Assembly (NCBI GenBank): GCA_015179125.1
Contig: WHVA01000115.1
Span: forward strand, 1-64,000
Origin: Gautieria morchelliformis
Lineage: Eukaryota; Basidiomycota; Agaricomycetes; Gomphales; Gomphaceae
Direction of reading: 5' to 3'
DNA length: 64,000 bases
Part shown: piece after piece, positions 35,081 through 45,312 of the stretch
Numbering within the stretch: position 1 is the stretch's first letter
Layout of the letters: each line of letters begins with the position of its first letter
The notes under the pieces: generated by a model
What the model was told of the DNA's origin: nothing
Databases searched by the model: none
The model's input: the letters and a program-made list of their open reading frames with translations, nothing else
Made by a program: the position numbers and the translations under genes

Positions 35081-35772
35081 ATGATGGTATGCGTTGACGC
35101 TAACCGAGTCGTTAACCCGGGAAATGTCATGACTCAAACTAATGATGACACTCCCGCCAGCGTCCGCCCAAGGGTAAGACGGGGTGGTGAGGATGAACCA
35201 GGAATCCACCCATTAATACGCGGGCGACGTCCGACGCCATACGACGCTGGGTGGAAAGAACAAACGTCCGAGGACAAGACAGGCGAAACGCAGTCAAGGA
35301 AAGGAAAGGATGCGCTACACAAAAAAGGCACAGAGCATCATATCGGAGATGGTGGCGAGTTCGATGGTGACGAAGAGAGCCAAAGAATGCAGAAGGGCGC
35401 CGCGCGGTGAACAGACCCGGAAAGCAGACCCGGAAAGGAAGCCGTCCGTTACCTACAGCGAACGAAGAAACGCGCACCTCAAAAAACCCGGAAAACAGGC
35501 CTGCAAGCACGGCCCCTGCCAAGGAGAACGCTCCTCTCCAACCATACCAAAACGAGGGGAATCACCCCGAAGCAATCCAGAGCAGAGGCAACCGAAGACT
35601 CGACGAACGAGGGGAACGGGGTGGCCGGGACAACGGCGATGGACGCCAAAGACGCGCAAACATGCGGATAGACTCGGGGCCCCTAACCGCCACCGACGAA
35701 AGACCAATAGGAAAGTCGTCCAATAAAACGAATACAAATCCATCCGCAAAACCACGTCCACGCGTATTTTGA
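35081..35772 (+). CDS. Basic low-complexity hypothetical ORFs
   Basis: Two overlapping plus-strand frames (35081-35410 and 35407-35772) encode hydrophilic, Arg/Lys/Pro-rich sequence such as VRRGGEDEPGIHPLIRGRRP and NEGNHPEAIQSRGNRRLDER. There is no recognised domain. They could be a leader protein of a retroelement (an ORF1-like basic protein) or a broken host gene. Overlapping open frames on the other strand make even coding status unsure. Confidence 0.25.
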
Positions 35773-35956
35773 TGCCATACTTCTTTGCCAACCAGTCCAG
35801 ACGGGCCGCGACGACCGGGGATCCATTATCCGTACGTGAAAACCCTCTCTCTCCTTCGGAGAGAGTCGGGGAAGTCGAACTTTAGTCACGTTTTGAAATT
35901 CAAACCGGCTCAAGCCGCTGACGCATGTGTAAGATTAGATGATCTGTAATATGGAT

Positions 35957-36109
35957 CTCAGTGTTTGAACGCGACAGCGTAGCCAAACGACTCTGTATAT
36001 TCACCTGTAATATGGATCTACAATATACAGGTGAGTTAAGATAAATAGATACTAAATGATTTGTCTCACCTCAGTGTTTGAACGCGACAGCGTAGCCAAA
36101 CGACTGAGG
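35957..36109 (+). repeat. Duplicated 36-41-bp hairpin element
   Basis: The same hairpin occurs at 35957-35992 and 36069-36109. The outer stem is CCTCAGT.GTTTG with CAAAC.ACTGAGG, complete only in the second copy. The inner stem is ACGC-GACA-GCGT. Between them lies another inverted pair, CACCTGTA..AT / AT..TACAGGTG (about 36001-36033). Function unknown. Confidence 0.7.
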
Positions 36110-36740
36110 AGAGCGGTCTAACAGCGTTCTACTTATACTATAAGAGACTATTGTTCTAGACTAAAGGGGACAACAAAAGAGTAGAAAGAACAATGAATAC
36201 AATGGGTGTTCCACCCGCATATACCCGGCGACCAAGTACAATGCGCGGCTGTCACGTGTTTGCATTATGCCCACGGTCACGTGCCCGCAGTACTCGCATC
36301 TCCAACAGCATGATGATTGATTGGCACAAACATCCTATTGTAGCTTACATTAACACCCAAACGACCGCGACCGTAACTCGGGCTGTCGCGATTGTGGTCA
36401 CGAAGTCGACAATATAAACACCTGGACTCGGAAGCCATCGGACACGACGTCTTTGCGAGCGCCAGCTCGATCCGATGGATTCCTACCGGTGCTTGGATCT
36501 GGCATTGCCATAACGAGAAATCAAATGCAATCAGCCCCACAAGAACCTCAACGGGTCATGCATTCATGGCAGGGTTGGACCATGAAGCATTAACTGAGAT
36601 GCCGCCGTATATGAGGCCAGACATACCATCTTGACGAGTAGGCACCCCCTCCCATATGCTGTCTTATACGAGCCCTGTGATTTGTGCCAGAGACACTTCG
36701 AGGCGTACTGTTCTGGTTGGCAAGGATCTGGATGCAAGGC

Positions 36741-36748
36741 TATATAAA
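36741..36748 (+). promoter_or_regulatory. TATA box of copy A gene
   Basis: TATATAAA lies 75 bp upstream of the ATG at 36816 and has a counterpart at 57129-57136 in copy B. Copy C lacks it. Confidence 0.65.
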
Positions 36749-36815
36749 CACTCAAGACTGTTGTGTGATGGATCACTTGTCCCCATCTCTTTACTAACTA
36801 CTAGCTTTGTCAGCC

Positions 36816-38580
36816 ATGGATGTTTCGGTTCCGCTCCAAATAGTATCTGACAGCCACATAGCGGCGCGGTCTGCTGGTAAAGTTCCACCGACCGTTCGCA
36901 TATATAGGATGGGATATCCAGATATTGATCCGGGTGAATAGCAGGTGCTCTGTCCCTAGTTATTTTCGACATACTGCTTACATTGGACGCTGAGGTATGC
37001 TATCCCGCTCTAATTTCATTGGTCAACGTGGCCTGAGTCATGCTATCTCCAGAGAGTTTGTATCTGGAGGTTTGGTTGTTCATATGGGGTGCAAGAGAAT
37101 CCACTGATCGAAGAGCTGCCAGATCACCATTGTCACTCACGAAAGGGTGCTATCTTACGGGCCGATACATGGGACTTGTGAACCTCGTGTAAGCAAGAAG
37201 CCTTTCACTTCCCTGTTACAGTATGCGTGGACTCACTGATGTCAACCAGTTTGATGTTCTCAGGTGGGTTACTCGATTCAGAGACAAGTCGCAGATTGTG
37301 CTAACTCAAGACAGTTTATGCAAGCGATGCAAGCGACTCTGTAAGTCCGGAATGAGTGTGGACCATATTAGTCACTGATCGATATGGATTAGTTGTCCGT
37401 ATTTACTACTTTTCAAGTGTTCCAATGACCCTTAGCTATCATGACAGCTGTGAAGCCTGGAAGTGGTATTACTTCTTGTGGGTCTTCTGGTGTCGTGCTC
37501 TACCGTCCAAAATGACGCAGATTTCAGAGTAATAGTTATATGCTCTATGGCATCGTGCAACGTCCTGCTGGCTCTACGCCTCGACAATCTCTTCCGCAAC
37601 ACCAGATATTGTGCGATTATATATATTATGGTTGCTCCTGAGCTCCACTTACACGCTCATGTCACAGTTCGCTTGCTTCTGATCGTTCTCTGCACATGTT
37701 GAGTTTCGTCTCCTACTCCCTAACCTGAATCTTATCATCGTATTATCTAAGGCGGACTCGTGGTATGTGGCCGCAGCAATGCTGATTTTGACCACACTAC
37801 CAACAGCTTATAATGTGCTATCCAGGCAGAAACAGTACTTCTGTGTCTCTTCTTAGCCCTTTCTAGTGTGCCCCAGCCTAAACTGCCTTGGTTGGGATGT
37901 ATTTACACGACACATTCAACCAGTCCATTCAGAGTTATATTTACGTGAGTTGCGGCCACGGGATGTCACTGCCTAATGATAGCAACTCATAAGACTGGAC
38001 TCTAGGCTGCCTGAATTGGGTTTGACCTGTAGGTCATGTCACGAAAGTTGTAAAATCGAGCTGCGACTCAACTTGGTTTCCTTGTGAAGGCATCTATTTC
38101 AGTCTTGCACTACATAGATTCCTCAAGCACGTGCGAGAGCGGTCAAGCATGATCCGTCACCGTGCAATCAGAGACAGTGGAAACATCACTTCTACACTTT
38201 CTCTCATGCTTCGAGATGGTGTGGTTTTCTATGCGATGTGAGCACCTACATTTTCTTCCACAATAGGGTTTTAATCCTCGCTCAGGATTTTCGGTACGAA
38301 GGTGGCATGCCGAAAACATAGACTTTTCTGATGAATGGGAAAATCCTCTCATTTAGCCACAATTTTTGTAACTGGTGTGCTATCTTGGACTGCTGCACAG
38401 CTTGTGTGGGTCGGAATTCCGTGAGTGTTCTGAATTTGAGTTTAGCCTCCGGCCTGCGCTTAGATCCTCCGCACTGGCTCTTAGCTGGGTTATTGCGTGT
38501 TACTCAGTTGCGGTATGCATGGCTTGTGTGCTCCGAGTCATCTGGTTTATATGGTGATTTTGTAGGGGTCCCGACTCGTC
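36816..38580 (+). pseudogene. Multi-exon membrane-protein gene, DUF6533-like, copy A
   Basis: Coding-like blocks fit a spliced polytopic membrane protein. The start is MDVS. A block MRGLTDVNQFDVLR precedes a GTGGGT donor. A hydrophobic stretch near 37463-37700 includes LALRLDNLFRNTRYC. A later block ends in LRDG near 38205-38240. The pattern of an ALR...R...Y core followed by a final LRDG before the last helix recalls the fungal DUF6533 seven-helix family, but this is by memory. Exon limits are uncertain and frame breaks suggest decay. Confidence 0.4.
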
Positions 38581-38815
38581 CTCATGCTCCATGGTAACCC
38601 AAGGGAGGCAATGGGTATATATCAGCAGCAGGGTACAGAGCTCTGGGTTACCCGTCTCAACAGGGGAGATGCCATGTATTCTGACATGGCCAGGTGAGGC
38701 AATTCATTCTTTGCATCTTGCAGTTCCATGGTAAGCTGAGGCTGAGCCACATTATAACATTGAGGCCATAGTAAACTAATAGAGTGATGGTTAGATGCTG
38801 AATGTAGTGGTTTGC

Positions 38816-39404
38816 ATTTTTTTTATTTAGAATTCCATCTATTATACTGCCACTTTGGGGCAAGGCCCTATATAGCCAGTCTCTACCCAGAACATGGAAT
38901 AGAGTAATCAAGGTATTTTACATGTTAGGGTATTGTAGTTACCCAAGTAAGCCAGAGTATGCTGGCACCAACATACTTAGGATACTTTCTGTTTGTTTGC
39001 AGTGCCTGATCACCTTAGATAAATATCATTACCAATCGGTTTCAATATGTCCTATATGCCAGCTGGAAGTCCAGGAGCCTTGTAATCCTGATACTTATCA
39101 ATGTTATGATCATGCACCTAACCATCTCCGCCACCTCCGGAACACTTCCGCACCACCTCCGACTCTATTCCACAACCTCCGCAGCCCATGACCTTGACCC
39201 CTTGTTCTTCAACACCCCTGATTGACTCTATTCATTGGCCCTCCGCACTTGACCCTTAGCACAGCAATATGCCATTCCTGTTTATGCAGCACGCCAGTGT
39301 CATGTGATACAGGTTCTGATCAACTTGATCGTCATAAGTAATTTTTGATACCTTAATATCACATAGCTAAAGTAAAATAGACCTGCACCCAGTCGGGCAC
39401 CATA
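38816..39404. other. Spacer with possible LTR remnant
   Basis: A TGTTATGATCATG start near 39104, followed by CCACCTCCGNA-type short repeats, resembles a Gypsy LTR beginning. No end or target duplication was found and no gene is seen. Confidence 0.3.
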
Positions 39405-39660
39405 ACCATGGCATGAGTGAAAGCATGGGGCACGGGAGTGCGCACTGTGGCACAAGTAAAAGTGAGGGGTGTGGGAGTGTGCACCATGGCACAAGTGAAA
39501 GCACAGGGTGTGGGAGTGTGCATTGTGGCACAAGCAAAAGTGTGGGGCATGGGAGTGCACACCACGGCACAAGTGAAAGCGTGGGGTGTGGGAGTGCACA
39601 CCACGGCACAAGCGAAAGTGTGGGGCATGGGAGTGCACAGCATGACATGAGTTAAAGCGC
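39405..39660 (+). repeat. 39-bp minisatellite, about six copies
   Basis: The unit is near GGCACAAGTGAAAGCGTGGG followed by GTGTGGGAGTGCACACCAC. Since 39 is divisible by three and the unit lacks stops in most frames, five or more frames stay open on both strands, giving 13-residue protein repeats rich in G, H and S or in P, C and T. These are treated as repeat artefacts. Confidence 0.9.
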
Positions 39661-41021
39661 GGTAAAGATTCACTAATAGGAATAACACCTATCAGCCTGC
39701 ACGCAACGGCCTTTCTGCTATGGATGGTCTGTAGTGCAGTCATTCAAGGCTGGGACTGTATCTGTGACTATAACTGTGTGTGTGACTTCGATTTCTGATG
39801 TGACATGTGTGATGTAACTGTGACCAGTGGCGGTGTCCTGTGACAAGGCCTCGACTGGGTTGCCCGAAGAGAGGGAACTTGAATTGACTTAAGACTAGAG
39901 AGAAACTTGACTCGAGTGTAGACTGAAACTGACTTGATTATTGTACAGACAGAAAGAGCCTTTATATACACAACCCCAAGCTACAACAATGTCATAACGA
40001 TGTGAGACGATGTGATGGAGCAGATAGGGGGCTGACTGAGCAGTCTGAGTCAGTGCGAGAGCACAAAGTACAAAAGGGGAAACAATGGAGAAATGACAAT
40101 AGTGAAAGTAAGCGAGTATGTGTTGAATAGGGGTATTGAGTCAGTAAAGTATGGAGAATGAGTAATAAAAGATCCAAAGATAGAACAATGGTGAGTAATG
40201 ATGGGAAAGAACTAGCAAGAAAGGGTGAGTCATGTGATAAAGAAATGAGTCATATAAATGAACACAGGAATAGTCCACCAATCCAAAGTCATATGCTTAT
40301 CCATCTTCTCCAAGGTGAGTCAGAGAGTGAGTCGAATGGACTCAGTCATGAGGGGAGGAAGTTGAATATGGTCTCTTGATGCTTTTCGATGGAGATTAAG
40401 TAGGCTCGGTGTAGGGGGACTTGTGTGGTATGCAGCCCTAAATTCTGCCTCGTATTCCTCTTTTCCTTCATCATCATAAGAAACCTTTCTTGTATATCCA
40501 AGAAATATAAATGGTTCAGGTGAATCTTGGAAAAATACTGAATCTCCCATGGCAAAGGACATCAGAAAATATGGGTGGGGATGCTTACTTGAAAGCTGAG
40601 CTGCTGAGGGTGTCTGTGGATGAACAATATTATGAAGCTCTGCATGACATTGAATATCTTCTGAGTCGAGTGACCATCATGATGCTGTATTAGACGTAGG
40701 GACTGAAGAGGAATAGAGTTTGAAGATGATCTGATGGATGGCATGGTGAAACTGGGAATGACTGATGATGGTGAGGTGGTGTGTCTGCATGAACTGAGCT
40801 CAGGCGATGGCTAAGGCTGAGATGAATTAGATGTGTGTGGAGTTTTGTGCATTTTTCCTGTGTGTCATTTATTGTTGCTTCAGTCAGGCCTGGATCCACT
40901 GTATGATGTTGTTCTTCAAGTCTGGCTGATATCAGGGGACACCTCCTTTTCCAGTTCTGACACTGCTCTAATTTACACTTGCTCTGATTTCTGCTTCCAA
41001 TTCCAGAAGCACTTCTGCCAG
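39661..41021. other. Unassigned sequence with minus-strand LTR-like promoter
   Basis: On the minus strand a TATATAAAGG box near 39960 is followed by CTCTTTCTGTC and a pyrimidine-rich leader, as in retroelement LTRs. A minus-strand frame at 40320-40562 includes DSPEPFIFLGYTRKVSYDDE and looks protein-like but is unrecognised. No other gene is supported. Confidence 0.3.
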
Positions 41022-41100
41022 CTCCACTCACTTCTCCACCTCTACTCACTTCTCTACCTCTACTCACTTCTCCACCTCTACTCTACTTCCATACTTCCAC
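41022..41100 (+). repeat. 18-bp tandem repeat
   Basis: About four copies of CCACCTCTACTCACTTCT. Confidence 0.8.
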
Positions 41101-41261
41101 TTTTGGAACAACATCAGAAGTGAAGTGTCTCACATAGTACATAGCATCCAGGGGTCAGGGAGGCCAGGGGAAGGCAGGGTCACTGGTGAGTACCGAGTGA
41201 TGCCCCTGACTGTGGTTGAGTGTAATGTAATGTAGGCACACTAGCAGTAGGGATCCTTATA

Positions 41262-41833
41262 GGAGGATGTTTATAAATGTCATATATATGTATGTATAGC
41301 TTAGCTCATCTATATTTCATAGAATATATCAAAATTGAGGCAGTTGCCAGCACCTGTAAGGCAGGCTTAATCCTAGCCCCAAAGTTCTTTCTCACAGTCT
41401 GCTGCTCCCCCAGGAAAGGGTGTATACCCCATTGTCTAAACATCAATAGTTACATATCTTTGTACTATACATGCATATTATTTTAAACATACCTTCTAAT
41501 CAGATCTCTCAACCATATATAATAATATAGTACAGGTATTGTCCATACTTGCTTCTATATTCTGTGATTGTACATCTAACATGTTTCATGTATACTTTTA
41601 ATATATAGTCATCCACATCCTCTCTGAAATTGCTCTGTTATATCAATACACACCATGCTTTAGCACATACAACCATATTTTTAAAATATCAGAACATTCA
41701 AAAAAATTTAGGATATCCACAATATACAAGTTGCTCAAAATGATGGACTATGAATTCAGTTAGGGTTGATATTTTAAAAGATATCTAATATATCCTAGAA
41801 GAATGTACATTGTTGTCAATGTGAACATCCTCC
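41262..41833 (+). repeat. Island end repeat, left
   Basis: A 572-bp noncoding repeat, GGAGGATGTT...AACATCCTCC, flanked by TA on each side. It is the same family as 30196-30838. Its right edge supplies the last base of the stop codon of the minus-strand transposase, so it borders that gene without a gap. Confidence 0.85.
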
Positions 41834-43209
41834 TAGTAGTGTCTACCCTTCTTCTTTTGACATCTAATGTAGTCCTCTATGCACTGCGTTGTATCAAAAT
41901 CTTCCTCCCTTACCCAAGTGTGATCTTCATAGTATTTCCATTGAACTAAGTATTCTTTTCTCTTTCCTTTTGTCCTATGATTTATTATTTTGTTCACTTC
42001 ATATGTATCTTCAATATCTTGGTCAGATTCATTTGTATCTGTACCTGCTAATAATCGTGCTTGATACTTAGACATTTTCTTTGCATCCTCTGTAATATCC
42101 TTTAGAGTTGAGATTCTCAGTGACTCAAAGTCGAGGGTATCAGTTGATGGATAGTCAAAATTGCTCTCCATCCATGACATATGATTAGGTTGTGCTTGGA
42201 GCTCTCCTAATTTAACAAACCGTTTGATATTAAGCAGCAAGCATGCTAATCTAAACTGCAAAGAGAATATCTTAGGATTTGATGTTTGGACAGGCTTCTG
42301 ATTATTTAACTTCTTAAATGTCATTCCTAACTCTCCAAATAAGCTTTCTATCTTTGATCTGAAACTACCAAATCTTTCTTGTAGCGCTTCTCCATATCTG
42401 ATAGTTCAGCATTCTTCTGCTTCCAAATTGGATGGCAGAAATTCATTTCTTTCAATCTACCTTGCTTTACTACTTGTTTCACAAATAGTGTATAGCCTCC
42501 ATCAAGAGCCATATGATCTGCCTTATCCATCTTATCTCTTAAGTTCATTTCTGTGAACATTGCTCCATCAGAGTGGCTACATGGCAATGAATCAGAAACA
42601 AACAAAGCCATCTCATGAAAATCCATAATTATTTGAGTTCTCATTCCAGAATTTCTGTGTTTATGTGACCATTGTACTTTAGATGATCTCTATTTCTGTT
42701 CCTCTTGTGTCATGACCATCAAGGAATATAGTTATTGTGTTGAATAGTTCTTCCTTATTATTATCCTTTGCAGATAATATTCTAATCCTTATGTTGGAAA
42801 ACATATGAGCCAACAAATCAATGATTTTGTCATTTAAGTCATTATTAAGGTCCTTTTCATGTCCAAAGAAACTCTGATGGATCGCATGAAAAGTACTCCC
42901 AGGTATAAATCTGTTCATATCATCAAATGTACAACCTTCAAGCAGATGATAGAGTATTAATAGTCCCTTCTCTACATTTCAATATGGACCTGGGTGGTGC
43001 TTGAATGGAAACAACACTACTAGGAAGACAAACACTGGTATTGGTCCCAGCTTCTCTAATACTTTTTTCTTGACGAGATCTATTTCAGAAACAGGTTTTA
43101 GTCCTGATCTATGAAATTTAGTTGGCTTCAGCAAAGGCCATTTTTCATCAAGAAACCCCCAATGTTCATTCATCAACATTTGATATTCTCCAAAGAGTGA
43201 CTCATTCAT
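41833..43209 (-). pseudogene. DDE_4-type transposase with C-terminal chromodomain
   Basis: Minus-strand blocks at 43209-42979, 42918-42679, 42644-42348 and 42324-41833 belong to one protein of about 430 residues. The start is MNESLFGEYQMLMNEHWGFL. Next comes FIPGSTFHAIHQSFFG, then the first acidic site in TIFLDGHDT, a second in MALDGGYTLF and the third in the IESLFGELG text between frames. This order fits HARBI1-like DDE_4 transposases. A chromodomain closes it (YEVNKIINHRTKGKRKEYLV, W.....DHTWVREEDF). One in-frame TGA (after HHPGPY) and two frameshifts break it. It presumably once moved the island or related MITEs. Confidence 0.7.
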
Positions 43210-43639
43210 TATAAAGGAAAGTTCTCAGCTACAACTATGAGTCAGAAAAAGGAGTGTTGTATAGTTGAGTTCGGTGATAAGATGACGACTTTATATATTT
43301 CAATTTTATATTGCATTCACTATTCAACTCTCTAAATAAAACCATAAACAACATAAAGGGAATATAGAATTTTACTGGAGTTATATTCTCAACTATTGGT
43401 CTAGATTACCTTCCACAATAAGTGATGACATATACACTAACAGATAGAGATAAATCAATCAAACCAAAACTTTGTAGTTAGCAAGCACGATTATAATAAC
43501 AGTCTTTGTGATGATATGTAATTTAAACAACAGTGCTAGCAATGACAAGGACCTAGTTGACAATTTAATTATAAAACCAGATTAGATGAGTCAGTATTGA
43601 AAATTGATTCTGTGAAATTGTAAATTGGGTCTAGTAGCC

Positions 43640-44720
43640 ATGGAATCCCAGATTGTCAAGCTCTCTAAAAGGATTGACAGAATCACAGAATGGATAGAAG
43701 AAAAAGATGAGATAATATCAAATCTCAAACAGATATCTACGGAACAACGTACAGAGATTATAGAATTAAGAGAGCAGATTAAAAATAATAAGCATGTAGG
43801 ATTGCGAATTAGAAAGATGGCTGGATGCATGATTCACAAGATAATTGCTATAATCTAGAGGATATGCATGTCTTTATAGATGAAAAACCTCGCAAATCAA
43901 TTTTAGGACAAAACAACACCACAAACCAGAACCAATGGTTCATGCTCAAAAGGAATCTCAGCTTACTCAAGAAGAAATACGCGGTAGGAACATTAAATTT
44001 GATATCAATAGTATCACAGAAAATTGTAGGGTATATAATTCAGAAGATAATTACTTTGAGTTAGCAGACATGAATGCATTTATAGATGGAGAAGAAATAT
44101 CCCCTTTAACGGCACATGATGAAGAGGATGATCTAGTATCGTATGAGGTCAATGATAATAATCAAATAAATTTGCTAACAGCAAAACCAGATAAATTGGA
44201 TCGTGCTAGATATATCAAAGGAATCACACCAAGTTGTAGAATACACAATTCAGAAGGGAATTACTATGAGTTAGCAGACATGGATGCATATATGGATGGA
44301 AAAAAAGTATCCATTTTGACAGCATATTATGCACGTAATTATCTGGTATCATGTGAGGTCAATGATAAGAATCAAATAAACCTCCTAACAAAACAACAAG
44401 ATAAGAATAGTACAAAGGATAGTTTAGTAAATAAGTCTCCTCAAATGAGTAAAACTAGATCAAAACCAGATAAGCAATCAAAACTAGCTGAGATCTGAAC
44501 ATTTGATACTCTTGATGAGAAAGGAAATATCGATACTCGATCGATATTTGAGATTGATGATGAGATACGCAAGCAGAATATATTAGATTCCAATAATAAG
44601 ATATCAATGTTAGATATGGCCAAGGAAAAAAAGGATAGATCAAAGGTAGATGAGAGATCAATGTTAAATATTCTTCAGGATAGGTGCCCACCAATAATCC
44701 TAGAAGATGAGGTATTGTGA
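43640..44720 (+). pseudogene. Coiled-coil protein with three ~65-residue repeats
   Basis: From the ATG at 43640 a heptad-like coiled coil (IVKLSKRIDRITEWIEEKDE) leads into a repeat with consensus C..H.SE.NYYELADM.A..DG, then VS.LTA......LVS.EVND.NQINLLT. Full copies lie near 44020-44195 and 44225-44400. A decayed first copy at 43825-43920 is in another frame. A charged tail runs to 44720 past one TGA (44496-44498), possibly a CGA to TGA change. No known family was recognised. AT-rich codons match the rest of the island. Confidence 0.5.
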
Positions 44721-45232
44721 CCTCTACATTTGTGAGTCATAGAACCTTGTCCATCCATTGATAAAATGTTGGAACAGCATATAAGCTGAATTTCCAAATG
44801 ACCCATAGAGTATAAAGACATAAGATGGTATTATTATCATGGAATATGAATCCACTCTCCTCTTTAACCAGGAAGTTGAATTTAAATCCTATTAGATTGA
44901 TGAATTATGTATCATACATGTTTGTTTCTAAATATTAATTCAAATACTGGAATTATCATCATATTCCATGGTAACTGATATATGAATGTATTTCTACCAA
45001 AATCAGATCTTATGATGTTAGAGATAGAATAAAGTATAATTACTACTCATGAAAGTGAATGTATTGGTTATATAAGTCATTCTATATGAAGAGTCAAAAT
45101 CATAATATTTAGCAATGTTACTATTAAGATTCTTGATGATAAATATCAAAATGTAGAAACAAAGCTTTTAAACAAAGCTTGTACACTATCTTATGACTCG
45201 TATATTACCTCACCAAGTTGTAAAACGTAATA
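44721..45232. other. AT-rich island spacer
   Basis: No frame longer than a few dozen codons and no repeat noticed. Confidence 0.5.
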
Positions 45233-45303
45233 GACCAAATAGCTTAGTTGGTAAAGCACCCTATATACTAACGGGGTCCCAGGTTCGAACCCTGGTCTGG
45301 TTA
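45233..45303 (+). tRNA. tRNA-like sequence, probably a pseudogene
   Basis: A 71-nt stretch folds like a tRNA. The acceptor arms GACCAAA and TCTGGTT have one mismatch. The D arm is GCTT-AGTTGGTA-AAGC. The T arm CCAGG-TTCGAAC-CCTGG is perfect. The anticodon arm is poor: the loop ATACTAA has T before ACT, but its stem is mostly unpaired and the middle seems one or two bases short. GGTTCGAACCC is a good internal B-box, so transcription by RNA polymerase III is possible. The amino-acid identity is not assigned. Confidence 0.5.
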
Positions 45304-45312
45304 ATCAAAGAT

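Larger units (their letters stand above)
36325..38815 (+). repeat. Duplicated ~2.5-kb unit, copy A
   Basis: It starts near ACAAACATCCTATTGTAGC and is closely similar to 56741-59345 and 59346-61846 throughout, including promoter, exons and introns. It is the most diverged of the three by eye and lies about 18 kb from the tandem pair. Its 3' end stops at GTAGTGGTTTGC near 38815. Confidence 0.85.

Noticed and set aside
39300-39743. Repeat proteins of 77-147 residues on both strands.
   Set aside because: They arise from a 39-bp stop-poor minisatellite. No start context, introns or domain support a gene.
40320-40562. Minus-strand frame MSFAMGDSVFFQDSPEPFIF considered as a host exon.
   Set aside because: It looks protein-like, but no neighbouring exon, splice site pair or family could be supported.
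42976-44500. In-frame TGA codons in island genes suggested TGA read as tryptophan (as in mycoplasma-like endobacteria).
   Set aside because: The transposase also has frameshifts, carries a eukaryotic chromodomain, and one TGA fits a CGA to TGA change. A TAA break occurs in another island ORF. Ordinary decay explains it.
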